From positions 1,243,811,001 to 1,243,875,000 of the forward strand of contig CM057452.1 in assembly GCA_016271365.2 (NCBI GenBank): 64,000 bases of DNA, in the 5' to 3' direction. The stretch comes from Neoceratodus forsteri (Eukaryota > Chordata > Ceratodontiformes > Ceratodontidae). The translations under genes and the position numbers were made by a program. Positions 1 through 11,456 of the stretch are shown piece by piece (position 1 is the stretch's first letter; every line of letters begins with the position of its first letter). Below the pieces are notes generated by a model. That model was given only the letters and a program-made list of their open reading frames with translations, had not been told where the DNA came from and searched no databases.

Positions 1-2
1 CA

Positions 3-352
3 GTGAAACTTAACAGGTTCTGCCACACTGGATCACTAGAGGTGTATCATTCAGAGCTGATACACTATGTCCCTAAAAATAAACATTTTTGGAATGTTGT
101 GCCGAATAGAGCTGTGAACACTGGATCACAACATTCATGCCAATCGACAGCAGAAACTTGGGAAAAAAGAGGCCAGAAAGGATTGGCACAGTTCACTCTG
201 TGCAACCAAAGGACGGATCACTGGGTGGCAAAGATCATGAGGACAAAACGTGTCCTCATGTCCCTTTACTCATGACCAAGTGCTTGCGTAAGAGAATGAG
301 GCACCCAGAAGCACTCCTTAAACCTGATGTGCCTGGATGGATATCGGCCTGA
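3..352 (+). pseudogene. Fragment of a multicopy 'CHTG..YHS' protein, frameshifted
   Basis: The frame opens near the window edge and reads CHTGSLEVYHSELIHYVPK, followed by a region ending RTDHWVAK. A second frame takes over around position 140 and reads through LMTKCLRKRMRHPEALLKPD to a stop at 352. From memory, a Cys-His-Thr-Gly, YHS, YxPKxxHF series occurs in large uncharacterised multicopy proteins of fishes and invertebrates, some of which also carry a P2X7-tail domain; I could not check this. The frame change, and absence of the usual central segment between the two halves, suggest a decayed copy. Its 5' part lies outside the window. The neighbouring P2X7-tail exon is on the opposite strand and converges on it. 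Function unknown. Confidence 0.4.
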
Positions 353-1328
353 TAAACCAAATCTGCTTGACACTCTTAGGTACTTCAGCACTTCAAGGAC
401 TGAGTCATTCAGGAATCTGTATGCCTGTTGGCCCATGGCTCATCTCTGCATTCACAGTGTCTGTTGCAACTCAGATGTTTCAACTTTCACAAGCATGTAA
501 TGATGTTAAACAGAAAGTGTGCTTGTATAATGCTGGTATTGGTTCTTTGATTGGAGTAGGGTCAAAGTTGTAATGAACTTGATTCTCAATCGTACTGGAT
601 GACATGAAGCTTGCAGACCATGATGACACCAGTAGACCTTTGTATTTCTAATTGGTTATTTTACTACCTACCAATGTCAATGTGCTCACTGTTACTACCC
701 ATACTTATTTAGTTATACTATCATGGTGCACCCCACACCTGTTAGCTAAGCATTTTTTCAGTAGGTTTCTGTATATACAACAACGGTGTGCTGCATATAA
801 TGCAGATAATGTGTTGTTGCAGACGGTAACAATTGCATAAACTCTTCACCCCATAACAAAAGCACATTCAGCCATGTTCAGTTTTCTGGCAATAGTTTTA
901 TAATGACGAAAGAAGTTTAAATAAATGAAAAAAGGTAATATTACAAAAGTATGTTGCTATTTCTTGTTACAAAACAGCATTGATTTCCATCCACAATGTT
1001 ATGCTTGTTGCACAATATAAGTTTTTATTTCTCCAACCTATGTAAGAGAACATGAAATCATTGCTGTGTAGTATTGTTCATTAATTGTTGAACAGTGTCA
1101 TATGACTGCTACTATGTTTAGCATAAAATAGTAAAAATTATTAATGAAGAAAGAACTGTGCATTGAGTCATTTGAACAGATGTTGAATGTTATCTGCCTA
1201 CTATGACCTTGCATTACCACATAAAATAAGTGAAGTGAAGTAACCTTGAAAGTTAGGAAAACTAAGTTATACATTGTTTGCCTACAGTACAGAAATCATC
1301 TCAGTTTATAATGTACTCCTTCCTACAA
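353..1328. other. AT-rich stretch without recognisable gene
   Basis: No coding frame with family resemblance is visible. The right part is 3' to the P2X7-tail exon on the minus strand. A reverse-strand AATAAA (TTTATT on the plus strand near 1024-1029) could be its polyadenylation signal. Confidence 0.4.
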
Positions 1329-1955
1329 CTAGTCACTTTCATCAAAACTTGAAAGGGCATCCTCAATATCAGAATGTGTTGCATCTAGAAATCCTACATA
1401 TTGTTCATCTGGATCAGGGTATCTTTCTCGGACATATTTAACTACACAAGAAGGAACAACCTTACAAATTTTTCTACCTAAGTAGCCATAAGACCAGTAA
1501 ATAAACTGACGGTATGCTGTATGTCTAAATGCCCTGAAGCTAGGAGTATTGTCTTGCATTCACTCAATGTACGCAAAATGTCGCAGTGTCATGACACTAA
1601 GCAAAACTGTGTGACGCAGACATACTGGCTCAAAGTCTGAATGCTGGCAAATGCATCCAATAGCTTCATCTGCTTTCATGTCTCTGCATGGTGGTACTTC
1701 AGCACAGCATAAGCATTCGGAGTGTGTAGGCATGGTTATGCATTCAGAACAATGGCACCATTCTCCAGGTTCCTGTATGGTACGATCTTCAAAGACGTCA
1801 GTAACGTCTTCTTCTATTGGATTAATGTCATTAGCATCAGGCTGTGGCTCGAGTTGCTGCAGCTCTTCCATTGTATACTCTGGTTCAAAGGCATAACCAC
1901 CTATATAATTGTATTCTTCAAAGTCAGATTCTAAAGAAGATGACATGAAATCTGT
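1329..1955 (-). pseudogene. P2X7 C-terminal-type cysteine-rich domain exon with one in-frame stop
   Basis: A polypyrimidine tract ending in AG (about 1956-1972, minus strand) precedes an exon whose first ATG is at 1946. The product starts acidic, then shows a Cys/His cluster (CHCSECITMP, ECLCCAEVPPC, GCICQHSDFEPVCL), then AYRQFIYWSYGYLG, VVPSCVVKYVRERYP and QYVGF before the stop at 1329. This order matches the cytoplasmic ballast domain of P2X7 receptors, a zinc-binding module that also occurs alone in many multicopy fish and invertebrate proteins. No P2X channel domain is present here. A TGA at 1560-1562 interrupts the frame between the cysteine cluster and the AYRQF block, and the reading frame is identical on both sides. 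This is either a recent pseudogene or a copy carried by a mobile element. Upstream exons would lie at higher coordinates but none was recognised. Confidence 0.6.
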
Positions 1956-2038
1956 TTAAAAATAAATCAATAAATGAAATCATGTATGTGTAAAATGGAT
2001 GCTGCAAAAAGGGCATCTTGTGAGAGAAGCCAAGAAAC

Positions 2039-3315
2039 TATAGGCTGGCTAGCCTGACATCAGTTGTGGGCAATGTAATGGAGGTCATCTGGAAAGAGAG
2101 TTTGGAAGGAGTTCTGAAGGCACAGGGCCACCTACATGACCACTAGCATGGCTTTGTGAAGGGGCAGATCATGTCAGACCTTCCTGGTGTAGTTCTATGA
2201 AGGAGTGACAAGAACCCTGGATCAGGAATGACCAGTTGATGTCCTCTTTCTAGACTTCAGCAGGGAGTTTAACTCAGTGCCACATCCCGGGCTGCTGGAG
2301 AAGCTGGGGGATATGGGGGTGGGGGGGCAGATAGTCAGGTGGATAGGAAACTGGCTAGTGTGGGGGGTGTACAGAAGGCGATGGTTGAGGGTGAGATCTC
2401 ATCCCCTTGGAGAGTTATTACTAGTGTTCCACAGGGATCAGTACTGGGCCCACTCCTGTTTAACATCTATATCTCAGACATCAGCAGCAGTATCAGGAGT
2501 GGAATGAGCTACTTTGCCAATGACTCAAAGCTGTGGATGGTGGTGGAGGAAAGTTGGCTCTTCAGGAGCACCTGGATAATCTGGGGAGGTGGTCATGTGC
2601 CTGGAAACTAACGTTTCATAATGGGAAATGCAATGTTCTTCACCTGGGGGCCAAACACCTGGATCATGTATACACCTTGGAGGGTGGAGGCACTGCAGGC
2701 TTCTAGGGGGGAGAAGGATCTCGTGGTGGTGATGGGTGCGTGACAAAATGAATAAATTGGAGCAGTGTAGAAGGGCTGCAACCCAAGCAAACAAAATGCT
2801 GAGGTGCATATCCAGGGGGACACCCAGCAGGAGGAACTGGAGGCTCTGGAGTGGTGGTCCAATAAGTGGAAACTAACATTTAATGCAGGGAAATGTAGGG
2901 TTCTGCACCTGGGGGCCATCAACCCAAGCCAAGTGTATTCCCTGTGGGGGGAGTCACACTATAAAAGTCTGGAAGATTGACATGGACCAGGGGGTGATGG
3001 TGGTGGAAGCTAGAGGGGGGCTCAGGGGGCAGAGAAGGAGCTGTTACTTCACTGAGAGGGTGGTGGAACCATGGAATGCCCTGCCAATGGACTGATGGAG
3101 GCAGATACTGTACAGCGGTTCAAGAGGGGCTGGGACAGGTATAGGGAAGGGTGAAGCTGACTAAGTCCAATACTGGGGGAGTATCTTGGACAGAAAATAG
3201 GGAAATCCAAGGGGGGCACAGCAAAACCAGCACCCAGTATGCGTGCTGACTATCGAGCAGACACAAAAGACCAAAAGGCGTACTCTGCTGGCATTTTAGA
3301 ATGTTAGTATGTTAC
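2039..3315 (+). mobile_element. CR1-like LINE fragment (subfamily A), reverse transcriptase and 3' end
   Basis: Decayed reverse transcriptase of a CR1-clade LINE. Recognisable pieces are LTSVVGNVMEV (2052), a good SVPQGSVLGPLLFNIYISDI near 2427-2487, YFANDSKL (the FADD box, mutated), WKLTFHNGKCNVLHLGA, and a C-terminal YFTERVVEPWNALP at about 3046. The thumb-type segment occurs twice (near 2605 and near 2868), so the copy carries an internal duplication or joins two insertions. Multiple stops and frameshifts are present. The 3' end carries GTTAGTAT-type repeats at 3300-3315, as in the fragments at 48 kb and 61 kb. Confidence 0.8.
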
Positions 3316-3319
3316 TATC

Positions 3320-5230
3320 TCAGTTATGGCAGTACATGAGAAAGTGTAGAGCTGCTATCATATTGCCCCATTCCCTCCTGTCCTCAAGTGAGTACTTTTT
3401 ATGTGGAAAACCCTGTAACATCTGTGTTTTCATTCTCTGTACCACCTCCATCCTGTCAACATCCTTGCACAGGTGCAGTCTTTTGGATTGCACACAGTAC
3501 TCCATTAGATGCCTCATGTCCCACCTTCTGCTACTAATAACTTTTGCCCAAACATTGCCTGCCACCTCCATCAGGAACAATACTGGTTTCCTTCTCATCT
3601 TGCCTTTATTTGTCATGTTTATGCATTGACTCTTCACCTCCTCCATGGCTTACCCCCTGGAGCCTGCAGGGTGACCCATAAAGCCCCCACCTTGTCCCCC
3701 ATTTCCACAACCTTGCTTATCCATAATGATTTAAGCTACACACCCTCTCATTCCCTCCACCCTATCCAATCATGTCCAGTCATGTGCAAGTGCCCCAAGT
3801 CTCTGTGACAGCAGCCACATGCACCACCCACCCACTAACAGCACCTGGAGCTGTGGCATCTTGTTTTCCCATGCTACTTGCATTAATCTGGACCACCCTC
3901 CAACGTGTCTCCTTCCCCCCCAGCCCTAGGGTCATACTGTTCCCTGCCTAAAAGGACCCACTTGTGCACTATTGGGTGCTCCTGCCCTGTGCCCCCTCTC
4001 CCATGCATGTGGGAGAAGATCAGGGACTTCCAGCATGCACCCTCCCCCCCTCACAAGTTGAAACCACACATCAAGTGGATGAACTCTGCCAGTCTAAGCT
4101 TCAGGACCTCTTTTCCCTCTGAGCTAAGGTGGATCCTGTCCCTTGCATACAATTTCTTGTCCTACCAGGTTGCACCACAGTCCCCCACCCACTCATAGTC
4201 ACTGACCTAGCACCATTCACAGAGACATACATTTACATTGCTTATGTTTTGTTTATTCTCCACACTGGCCCTAGGCAATGGTACTAGCTCCAAGGAGACA
4301 CAGCACCCGACGTCTTGACGGACCCTGGCCAGCACCCTTAACCTAGCCTGAATCTCCAGCTAAGTGTTCCCCTCTATATCATTTGTACCCAGGTGCACTA
4401 ATATGTCAGGGGTCCCACCACACTCCTTCACTACAGAACAAGCTTCTCCATATTCCCCTCACTCGCTTGTCAGTGCCAGAGGTTTGACTGTTATCAGCAC
4501 TATTTGTCCAGCATCACCTCAGCTACTCACACTCCCTATCACTTCTCTTTTGCCCATACCCCAGCGCTTTTCTCCTATTCTCTTGCCAGGCCCCTGTTTG
4601 TTATATCTCCTAACCTTGTGCAAATCCACCTGGACATTATTTTGCTCAGGGCCACACCAACCCATGCACCTTTGTGCTCCCCTCTTTCCTCCAGGGTTCA
4701 CTCTCTCCCCCCACCCAGTTTGGTACCACCATCCCCTGCACTCATGCAATCCTTCTTCTGTCTGTTCACTCCCATATGGAGTGCCTCACCTGAACCCAGT
4801 ACCATTTTACCATTTTCACACCTACTGCCCCCACAAACAAACAACCCCCCACAGAGACACCCTCCTTTTCACCTCCCTCTCCTCCCAACATCCAGCCTAG
4901 CCACTTGACATCCTCTCTGAGATGTGCCAACCTTGCACACCATACAACCACCATCCTCCAGGTGAGGTCCAGCACTATGGCCGAGCCAGACCAAACGCCC
5001 CCTTACCCTTCCACTATCACCGATGCACGTTGGGCCACCTGCCAAATAAAGACTGCCCTTACAAACATAGTAGAAAAACTGACTGTTCACATCAAAGCCC
5101 AGATACATATATAATTTTGTCAACTACCTCCCTCCCCCCCCTCCTCCACCTGCTCAGGAGGTCGGTCTACTGTCACCCCATACCCTCAGACAGCGTTAAA
5201 CATTTTCTTAATCATCTAACTGTTGTATAG
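3320..5230 (-). mobile_element. CR1-like LINE fragment (-): esterase ORF1 plus a scrap of RT
   Basis: Reading right to left, about 5120-4050 encodes an ORF1-like region. ILVHLGTNDIEGNT lies near 4370-4430, followed by LELVPLPRAS and then DKKLYARDRIHLSSEGKE near 4080-4165. These are the GxND and DxxH-like blocks of the SGNH esterase domain found in ORF1 of many CR1 elements. At 3320-3560 only a C-terminal RT scrap remains (EYCVQ, KDVDRMEVVQR, LQGF), so most of ORF2 is deleted. The frame is broken many times. The plus strand of this interval is strongly pyrimidine-rich; its long plus-strand frames are antisense shadows. Confidence 0.7.
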
Positions 5231-5980
5231 TGGCACCACACAAAGCAATACTGTATGCATAACAGTGGTAAACATGTTCCTCACCTTACCGTATAAAAAG
5301 CAATATGACCACTACTTCAACTGTCGTTATGCTATGCTGTGGTGTCTACTGAAAAACATGAATAAGGTACAACAATCAGGATTGACAAAAATAAAAATGA
5401 ACAGATGTAAAATTCATTATCATCAACTTTCACCACTGAGTCTGTAGAGAGAGACCATACATTAACAAGGCCCTTATCTGCTGACAGCATCTATGTATAC
5501 TGCACAATATCCACAAGAAACATTCTCCATACTGTGGGGGCACAGCTCCACTACCACACCCAACCAGCTCAGTACCGTTAAGAGTCAACGCAGTACTCAC
5601 CCTGTCACAGACAGCGGATGTCTACTTGTTACCCACTCGCATACAGAGCATGGTACGCAAGCATTGATTGTAAATGAGCATATACTGTGCACTGTATTCA
5701 AGCAGATGATGATCAGCATGTGGCATAGTGAGAATGGTTGTGCCGGTTGATAGCACGGGATGGCATGGGATGGGAAGGTGTGTGTGTAGGGTTATCGCAT
5801 TTCCTCTGCAAACCTCCTCGGCCACAGGCTGTCCAAGCAATGCTGGGAGTGCAGCATCTATACATGGTGGTGCACATATGCATTCACTTGTAATACCGGT
5901 GGTCAGGGTGGTGTGAGTGCTGTGCTGTTGCTGGTTCCTAGACACGGCACTGATGGACAGGTATGGGGGATGGGCGGTGG
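5231..5980. other. No gene seen; short CR1 tail scrap
   Basis: Only a short match to a CR1 3' end is visible (GGCCCTTATCTGCTGACA at about 5469, followed by CTATGTAT), as in the tail near 9490. The rest is unassigned. Confidence 0.4.
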
Positions 5981-5984
5981 TGTC

Positions 5985-6958
5985 GATTACTTTGACTGGA
6001 TGACCAAAGTGGTAGACCAGGGAGGGGCTGCGGACATGGCCTACTTAGACTTTAGCAAGGCATTTGACACAGTCCCAAATTAGCCAGCCTGGGAAAGGAT
6101 TAGAAGGGACTTGGCAAGGTTGGAGGAATGGTCAGAAGTATGGCAGCTTGTATTCAATGAAAAGAAGTGCAAAATAATGCACCTGGGAAACAAAAAACCC
6201 AGAGTAAGAGTATGCAATGGGGGGGAGGTAGTAACAACAACAAAAATGGAAAGGGACCTGTACGTAATCATATCAGATGACATTAAGTTTGGCAAGCAAT
6301 GTGAGAAGGCAGGGAGGGCTGGGGGGATAATGGAATGTATAGAGAGAGGCATCACCAGCAGAAAACAGGAAGTTGTTATCCCTCTGTGCAGACAGTTGGT
6401 GAGACCCCGTCTGGAGTACTGTGTCCAGTTCTGGAGACCCCATCTCCACAAGGACATAGACAGAATGGAGGCAGTCCAGAGGAGGGCAAATAAAATGTTG
6501 CAGGGTCTGCAAGAGAAGTCATATAAGGAGAAACTAAAGGAGCTTAATATGTATACCCTTGAGGAAAGGAGGGGAGATGGAGGACATGATAGAAATGTTT
6601 AAGTACCTCAGTGGACTCAACAAAGTCCAAGAGGGTAGAATCTTTCAGAAAAAGAGATGTGCAAGAACAAGGGGACACAATTTGAAGATATGGGGGGGAT
6701 GGCTCAGGGGCAATGTGAGGAAGCATCTTTTCACAGAGATGGTGGTGGACACATGGAACAGTCTTCCTGAGGAGGCTGGGGGGTCTAAAACTGTGGGAGA
6801 ATTCAAGAATGCATGGGACAGACAAAAGGCAATTCTTGGGGGGGGTTTAGAAAAAATAGGCTGTAACTAGTATATACAGCTAACCCAGTAGGTAGGGAAA
6901 TGGCCAGACTAGGTGGGCCAAGTGGTCCTTATCTGCCATCAAAATCTTATGTTTCTAT
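5985..6958 (+). mobile_element. CR1-like LINE fragment (subfamily B), RT 3' part
   Basis: Starts in the RT palm with FDWMTKVVDQGGA and MAYLDFSKAFDTVP. It then jumps at about 6079 by an internal deletion to RRDLARLEEWSEVWQL and continues to the C-terminal segment ending TEMVVDTWNSLPEEAGG. The 3' untranslated tail contains GGGCCAAGTGGTCCTTATCTG and ends CTTATGTTTCTATCT. The copy at 44-47 kb is its closest relative in the window. Translation is broken by a few stops and by the deletion, which removes the FADD catalytic box. Confidence 0.85.
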
Positions 6959-6964
6959 CTGGGG

Positions 6965-9530
6965 GGTGCGGGGCTAGAGGTAACAAGAGACAAAATTATG
7001 CATTAAGCAGGTTAGCAAGGGGAAAAGGAAGAGGAGGCCATTATGGTTTTCCAAGGAGATAGCGGAGAAAGTGAAAGCCAAAAAGATTGCATTCAGGCAA
7101 TACAAAAAGACACAGGCAGAAGAGGATAGGAAGAAGTACCAGAAGAAGCAAAGGGAGGCAGGGAGGTCAGTAAGGGAAGCCAAAGGTGAGACAGAACAGC
7201 ACATTGCAAAATCAGTGGGTATTGGGGACAAAGCTTTTTACAGGTACATAAGTGAAAAAAGAAAGGCAAAGGGAGAGATAGTGAGACTGAAGGGGGAGGA
7301 TGGAGGCCACGTGGAGGATGACAACAGTAAAGCTGACATATTGAACAGGTATTTCTGCTCAGTCTTTACTAAGGAAGAGGAGGGTAATGGGTCTGAAGGG
7401 AATACAAGGGGTGGGAATGGTGCAGAAATGGACACAAGTCCCTTTACACAAGAAAGGGTCCTGAAGGAACTGGAAGTAATAAGAGTTGATAAAGCAATGG
7501 GGCCAGATAGGGTGCACCCCAGGGTCCTTAAAGAACTAAGAGAGGTGGTGGCTGAACCTCTGGCAATCCTGTTTAGCTGATCTCTGGAAACAGGGGAGGT
7601 ACCCAAAGACTGGAGGGCAACAGATGTAGTCCCCTTATATAAAAGTGGGAACAAAGAGGAAGCGGGGAACTACAGACCAGTCAGCCTCACCTCGGTAGAG
7701 GGGAAGATCATGGAAGCACTACTGAAGGAGAGATTGGTGGAACATCTGGTTGTCAATGGACTACAGGACCCAAGGCAGCATGGCTTCACCAGGGGGAGGT
7801 CATGTCAGACCAACCTCGTTGAATTTTTTGACTGGGTGATTAGGGAGGTGGATCAGGGGAGGGCAGTGGACATGTCCTATCTGGACTTCAGCAAGGCCTT
7901 TGACACTGTGCCACACAGAAGACTATTACACAGACTGTGGAATATGGGTGTGGGCAGGACAGTAGTGCAGTGGGTAGGTAACTGATTGGGCGGCAGGACA
8001 CAGAGGGTGGTGGTAAATGGCTGTCACTCCACAGAGGGAAGAGTGACCATTGAGGTACCACAGGGATCAGTGCTGAGACCAGTCCTATTCAAGATCTTCA
8101 TCAGTGACATTGTGCAAGACCTAGAAGGCAGAATTTCCCCTGTTTGCTGATGACACAAAGCTCTGTAACAGAGTAGACACACCAGATGGTGTAGACAGAA
8201 TAAGGGACCTGCAGAAACTTGAAGAATGGTCAGGGGTTTGGCAGTTGAAATCCAATGCAAAGAATTGCAAGATAATGCATATGGGGCACCAACAACCCTA
8301 GCACAATATATCAGCTGAGGGGGTGAGGCTATAGCATACACCAAGCAGGAAAGAGATCTTGCGGTTATCATCTCTGATGGCCTCAAGGTAGGGAAACAGT
8401 GTGACAAGGCAGCAGGTAAAGCAAATAGGATACTGGGATGCATAGGCAGGGGCATCACCAGCTGGAAAAGGGAGGTCATAATTCCATTATACAAGACACT
8501 AGTGAGGCCCCACCTAGAGTACAGTGTACAGTTCTGGAGACCTTACTTACGTAAGGACATAGACAGGGTAGAGAAGGTTCAGAGGAGGGCAACAAAGATG
8601 GTACATGGATTGCATCACAAGTCCTATGAGGACAGGTTGAAGCTTGGGTGTAGGCAGGCATACTTCAAGCACTCCATGGTGTGTGATTTTATTTAAGGGG
8701 GGTAGCAAAAAGACTCTGATCTGCTTCCTTTTTCCATGAAAACTAACAAAGAAAATACTGAACCTTTCTGTAATTTTATTCATAGGAGTTGAAACTAGAA
8801 GGACTGGTCACTAATATTCTCTTTGCATCCCAAGGACAATACAACTTTACAGGCTCTGGGATGGTATGTAGGTGTCTTAGGGAACCATGCATGGCATTTT
8901 TATTTACCCATGCATGGCAAAACAACTATCAAGAGATACAAAAGTTGTATTCATTGTGCCAAATGAGGCAACAAACACGGTCCTGGTGTACATTTGTATA
9001 TTGTCTGGCTACACCCCAGGAGGGTAGCTCACCCTAACAAGGGGGGTGGGGTAGCAGTGAGTCCACTTGGTGTGCAGATCTGAAATCACTGGCTACACCC
9101 CTGGGTTGAAGGAATTGAATATGTACTCCCTGGAGGAGAGGAGGGAGAGAGGGGATATGACAGAGACATACAAGTATCTTACAGGGAGGAACAGGGTGCA
9201 GGAATACACTATTTTTAAGTGAAAAAGATGTTCCAGGACTAAAGGGCATTGAATGAAGCTGGAGGGAGGATGATTCAGAGGAAACGTGAGGAAGAATTTC
9301 TTCACAGAACAGGTTGGAGACAAGTGGAACACCCTGCCAGAGGAAGTGGTGGCAGCTGAAACAATCATGAGATTTATGAATGCATGGGATAGACATGAAG
9401 GAATTCTGGAGGTCAGGGTTAAGGGGCAACAGACTTCTAGGAAAACATAAAATAAACTTACAAGCTCAAATGGGCAGACTGGGTGGGCCGTAGGCCCTTA
9501 TCTGCCGACACTGTCTATGTATCTAAGAGG
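6965..9530 (+). mobile_element. CR1-like LINE, 5'-truncated, split by a hAT-type element
   Basis: It begins directly after the tail of the previous LINE. A basic, coiled linker (7071-7300) leads into RT: DKAMGPDRVHPRVLKELRE (about 7480), GFTRGRSCQTNLVEFFDWV, MSYLDFSKAFDTVPHRRLL, then a frame-broken palm and thumb and the C-terminal PHLEYSVQFWRPYLRKDID near 8508. At 8642 the frame is cut by a 461-bp insertion and resumes at 9112 with YSLEERRERG and the terminal TEQVGDKWNTLPEEVVAA. The tail reads GTAGGCCCTTATCTGCCGACA followed by CTATGTATCTA, different from the TTTCTATG tails, so this is a third CR1 subfamily. Several stops make it inactive. Confidence 0.85.
8643..9103. mobile_element. hAT-type non-autonomous DNA transposon, 461 bp
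   Basis: Imperfect terminal inverted repeats face each other: CTTGGGTGTAGGC at 8643-8655 and GGCTACACCCCTG at 9091-9103 (reverse complement CAGGGGTGTAGCC). The flanks carry an exact 8-bp duplication GGTTGAAG at 8635-8642 and 9104-9111. Removing the element and one duplicate restores the CR1 reading frame across the site. An 8-bp duplication with a CAGGGGTG-like end is typical of hAT elements. No transposase frame is present inside. Confidence 0.8.
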
Positions 9531-9536
9531 AGAAGG

Positions 9537-9640
9537 ATGTGGGGGTGCTCCTCATGGGAGAATTGAACAATTCCACACAATGCAGAAAGGCAGCAGCAAT
9601 GGCCTATAAAATGCTGGATGCACTGACAAACAAACGTACA
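9537..9640 (+). mobile_element. Short CR1-like RT scrap
   Basis: Translation gives a segment reading GVLLMGELNNSTQCRKAAAM, then AYKMLDALTN, resembling the 'EKDLGVLV...QCRKA...ANRMLG' segment of CR1 RTs such as the copies at 48 and 61 kb. It directly follows the tail of the previous LINE. Confidence 0.55.
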
Positions 9641-9642
9641 TA

Positions 9643-9907
9643 AACAGAACTGATGCCTGCTGAGGCACAATGGGTTCAGCAGTCAACTGTCCATGGGCAT
9701 GGCCTGTACATTGCTGATATACTGCCAGTGCTGCAGCAGAATTGGTGTTGCTAAAGTTGACCATACAGGATGGTGTTGGTCACACAAAGCTATATATAGT
9801 CCCGAAGCTGCCATCCATAAATGTAGACCTCCACTCCACACACACCCCCCAAACTGAAGCAATGATATGATGCGAAACAATCTGATTGCCAATGACAAAC
9901 AGACACA

Positions 9908-9964
<57 letters not shown>

Positions 9965-10460
9965 ATATATGAAGAACTGATGCCTGTTGAGGCATGATGT
10001 GATCAGCAGTCTACTGTCCATGTCCTGTGCATTGCTTATGTACTGCCAATGATGCTGTTGCCACGAGTCCATGAAACCTGTGCCATTCCAGATGCCACTC
10101 CGAGAAGTAGCTGACTACCACCATCTCATACAATACAGGCATTGCAGTTTTATTCCATTACACCCTGAGACACTAAGAAACCCTCCACCCCGCATGCCTC
10201 ACTCAGCAAGTGCCCATTGTACAGTGGTGGAGGAAGAGCAGGTGTGACGCATCTGTCCTTGCATGCCCTGCTATTTCCCCATGCCCACCACACCCACATG
10301 CATCACAGAGCTGTACATCAGCATGGCCTGTGCCTGCAGATGTACCGGCACTGCTGCTGTTGCAATGGGTCCATGCCACCCACACCATCACAGCTACCCC
10401 TCCATGGGAAATGCTTACTACCACAGTCCCATACAATACTGGAGCACCTCTACCCACATG
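9643..10460 (+). repeat. Degenerate tandem repeat, about 300-326 bp period, three units
   Basis: GAACTGATGCCTG recurs at about 9648 and 9974, with similar downstream sequence (opposing 'CTGTCCATG...CCTGT.CATTGC' and 'ATACTGCCA'). A third, more diverged unit lies at about 10300-10450 (GCCTGTGCCTGCAGATGTACC, ACAGTCCCATACAATAC). Unit one ends in the CA microsatellite. Confidence 0.55.
9906..9962. repeat. (CA)n microsatellite
   Basis: About 28 uninterrupted AC dinucleotides. Confidence 0.98.
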
Positions 10461-11456
10461 CAGCACCAATCCAAGGCCAAATGACACCACACCTTGCATG
10501 CCTTGCTGTCATGCACACCACCTGCATGCCACAATTCATCATGACAGCAACCACTCCACAACCATTGTCCACCATGCCATGGCCAGATCCACCCCCCGCC
10601 CATGCCCCAACAGGTATATATGCATTGATAAGGAAAAACAATGGGTTGTGGTGTGGAAGGTGGGGCCGGGAAGAGTAAAACGGACTTGATGGGGTGGGGG
10701 TTAGGGGGCAAATGCAGTGATAAATTGTATTACAGTATATCACAAAATGGTGACTAAAGCTGCATCATTAAGGAAAGTGCACATTTGTCATAGTGGGACA
10801 TCCAAATTACATTGTTTGTTCTGTACTTTACAATCAATGACAGTACACCATGCGGCTTCTCTGCCTTAGGATTAAATGTGATCACTATGTGTCATGCTGC
10901 CAGAGATATAAAACAGGTCACACAAATGATTACTGCCACACTATGAGCTACAATAAACTTGTGATACTTTAATAAAATTAATATATATACTCGTGGGGTA
11001 CATGCAGTCCTGCTCATTGCACCACTCACTGGTGAAAGAAACTGCAAAGACTTCCATGGGGTTCACTGTCATGCAAATGGAATGTGAACCGTCGGAATAA
11101 AACCCAGACACCAGTTTGAAAAATTACATTCATTAGGCAACATTTATTATTCTGGCTCAGTGCTTACCTAGGTGCACAGTACAGTATGCAATGCAATTGT
11201 AAAGGGGAGCTTGCTAACGCTGCCGAGGTGATAACGTGTACCGAGGGTTGAAGTTGCAACAGTACGCATGTGCGAGACGGAAGATGGCACAGGCATCTCA
11301 AGAAATGGAACAGAAAACACTATTTTTGCCAGTGTTTGTGCGCTTTAGGGACAGAAGTAAGACTGGAGGACAACAGGTCACTGTGAAGACAACATCAAAA
11401 GGTACCAGACAATCTCATTATTAACACGATACCGGCATCAACGTGATTTTTAAAAG
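10461..11456. other. No gene seen
   Basis: AT-rich to neutral unassigned DNA. Open frames are short and show no family resemblance. Confidence 0.4.

Noticed and set aside
1560..1562. TGA inside the P2X7-tail exon as a selenocysteine codon
   Set aside because: No SECIS-like structure was recognised and the family is not known for selenocysteine at this point; a nonsense mutation is simpler.
4364..4900. 178-codon plus-strand Pro/Ser/Leu-rich frame
   Set aside because: Antisense to the esterase-type ORF1 of the CR1 fragment on the minus strand.
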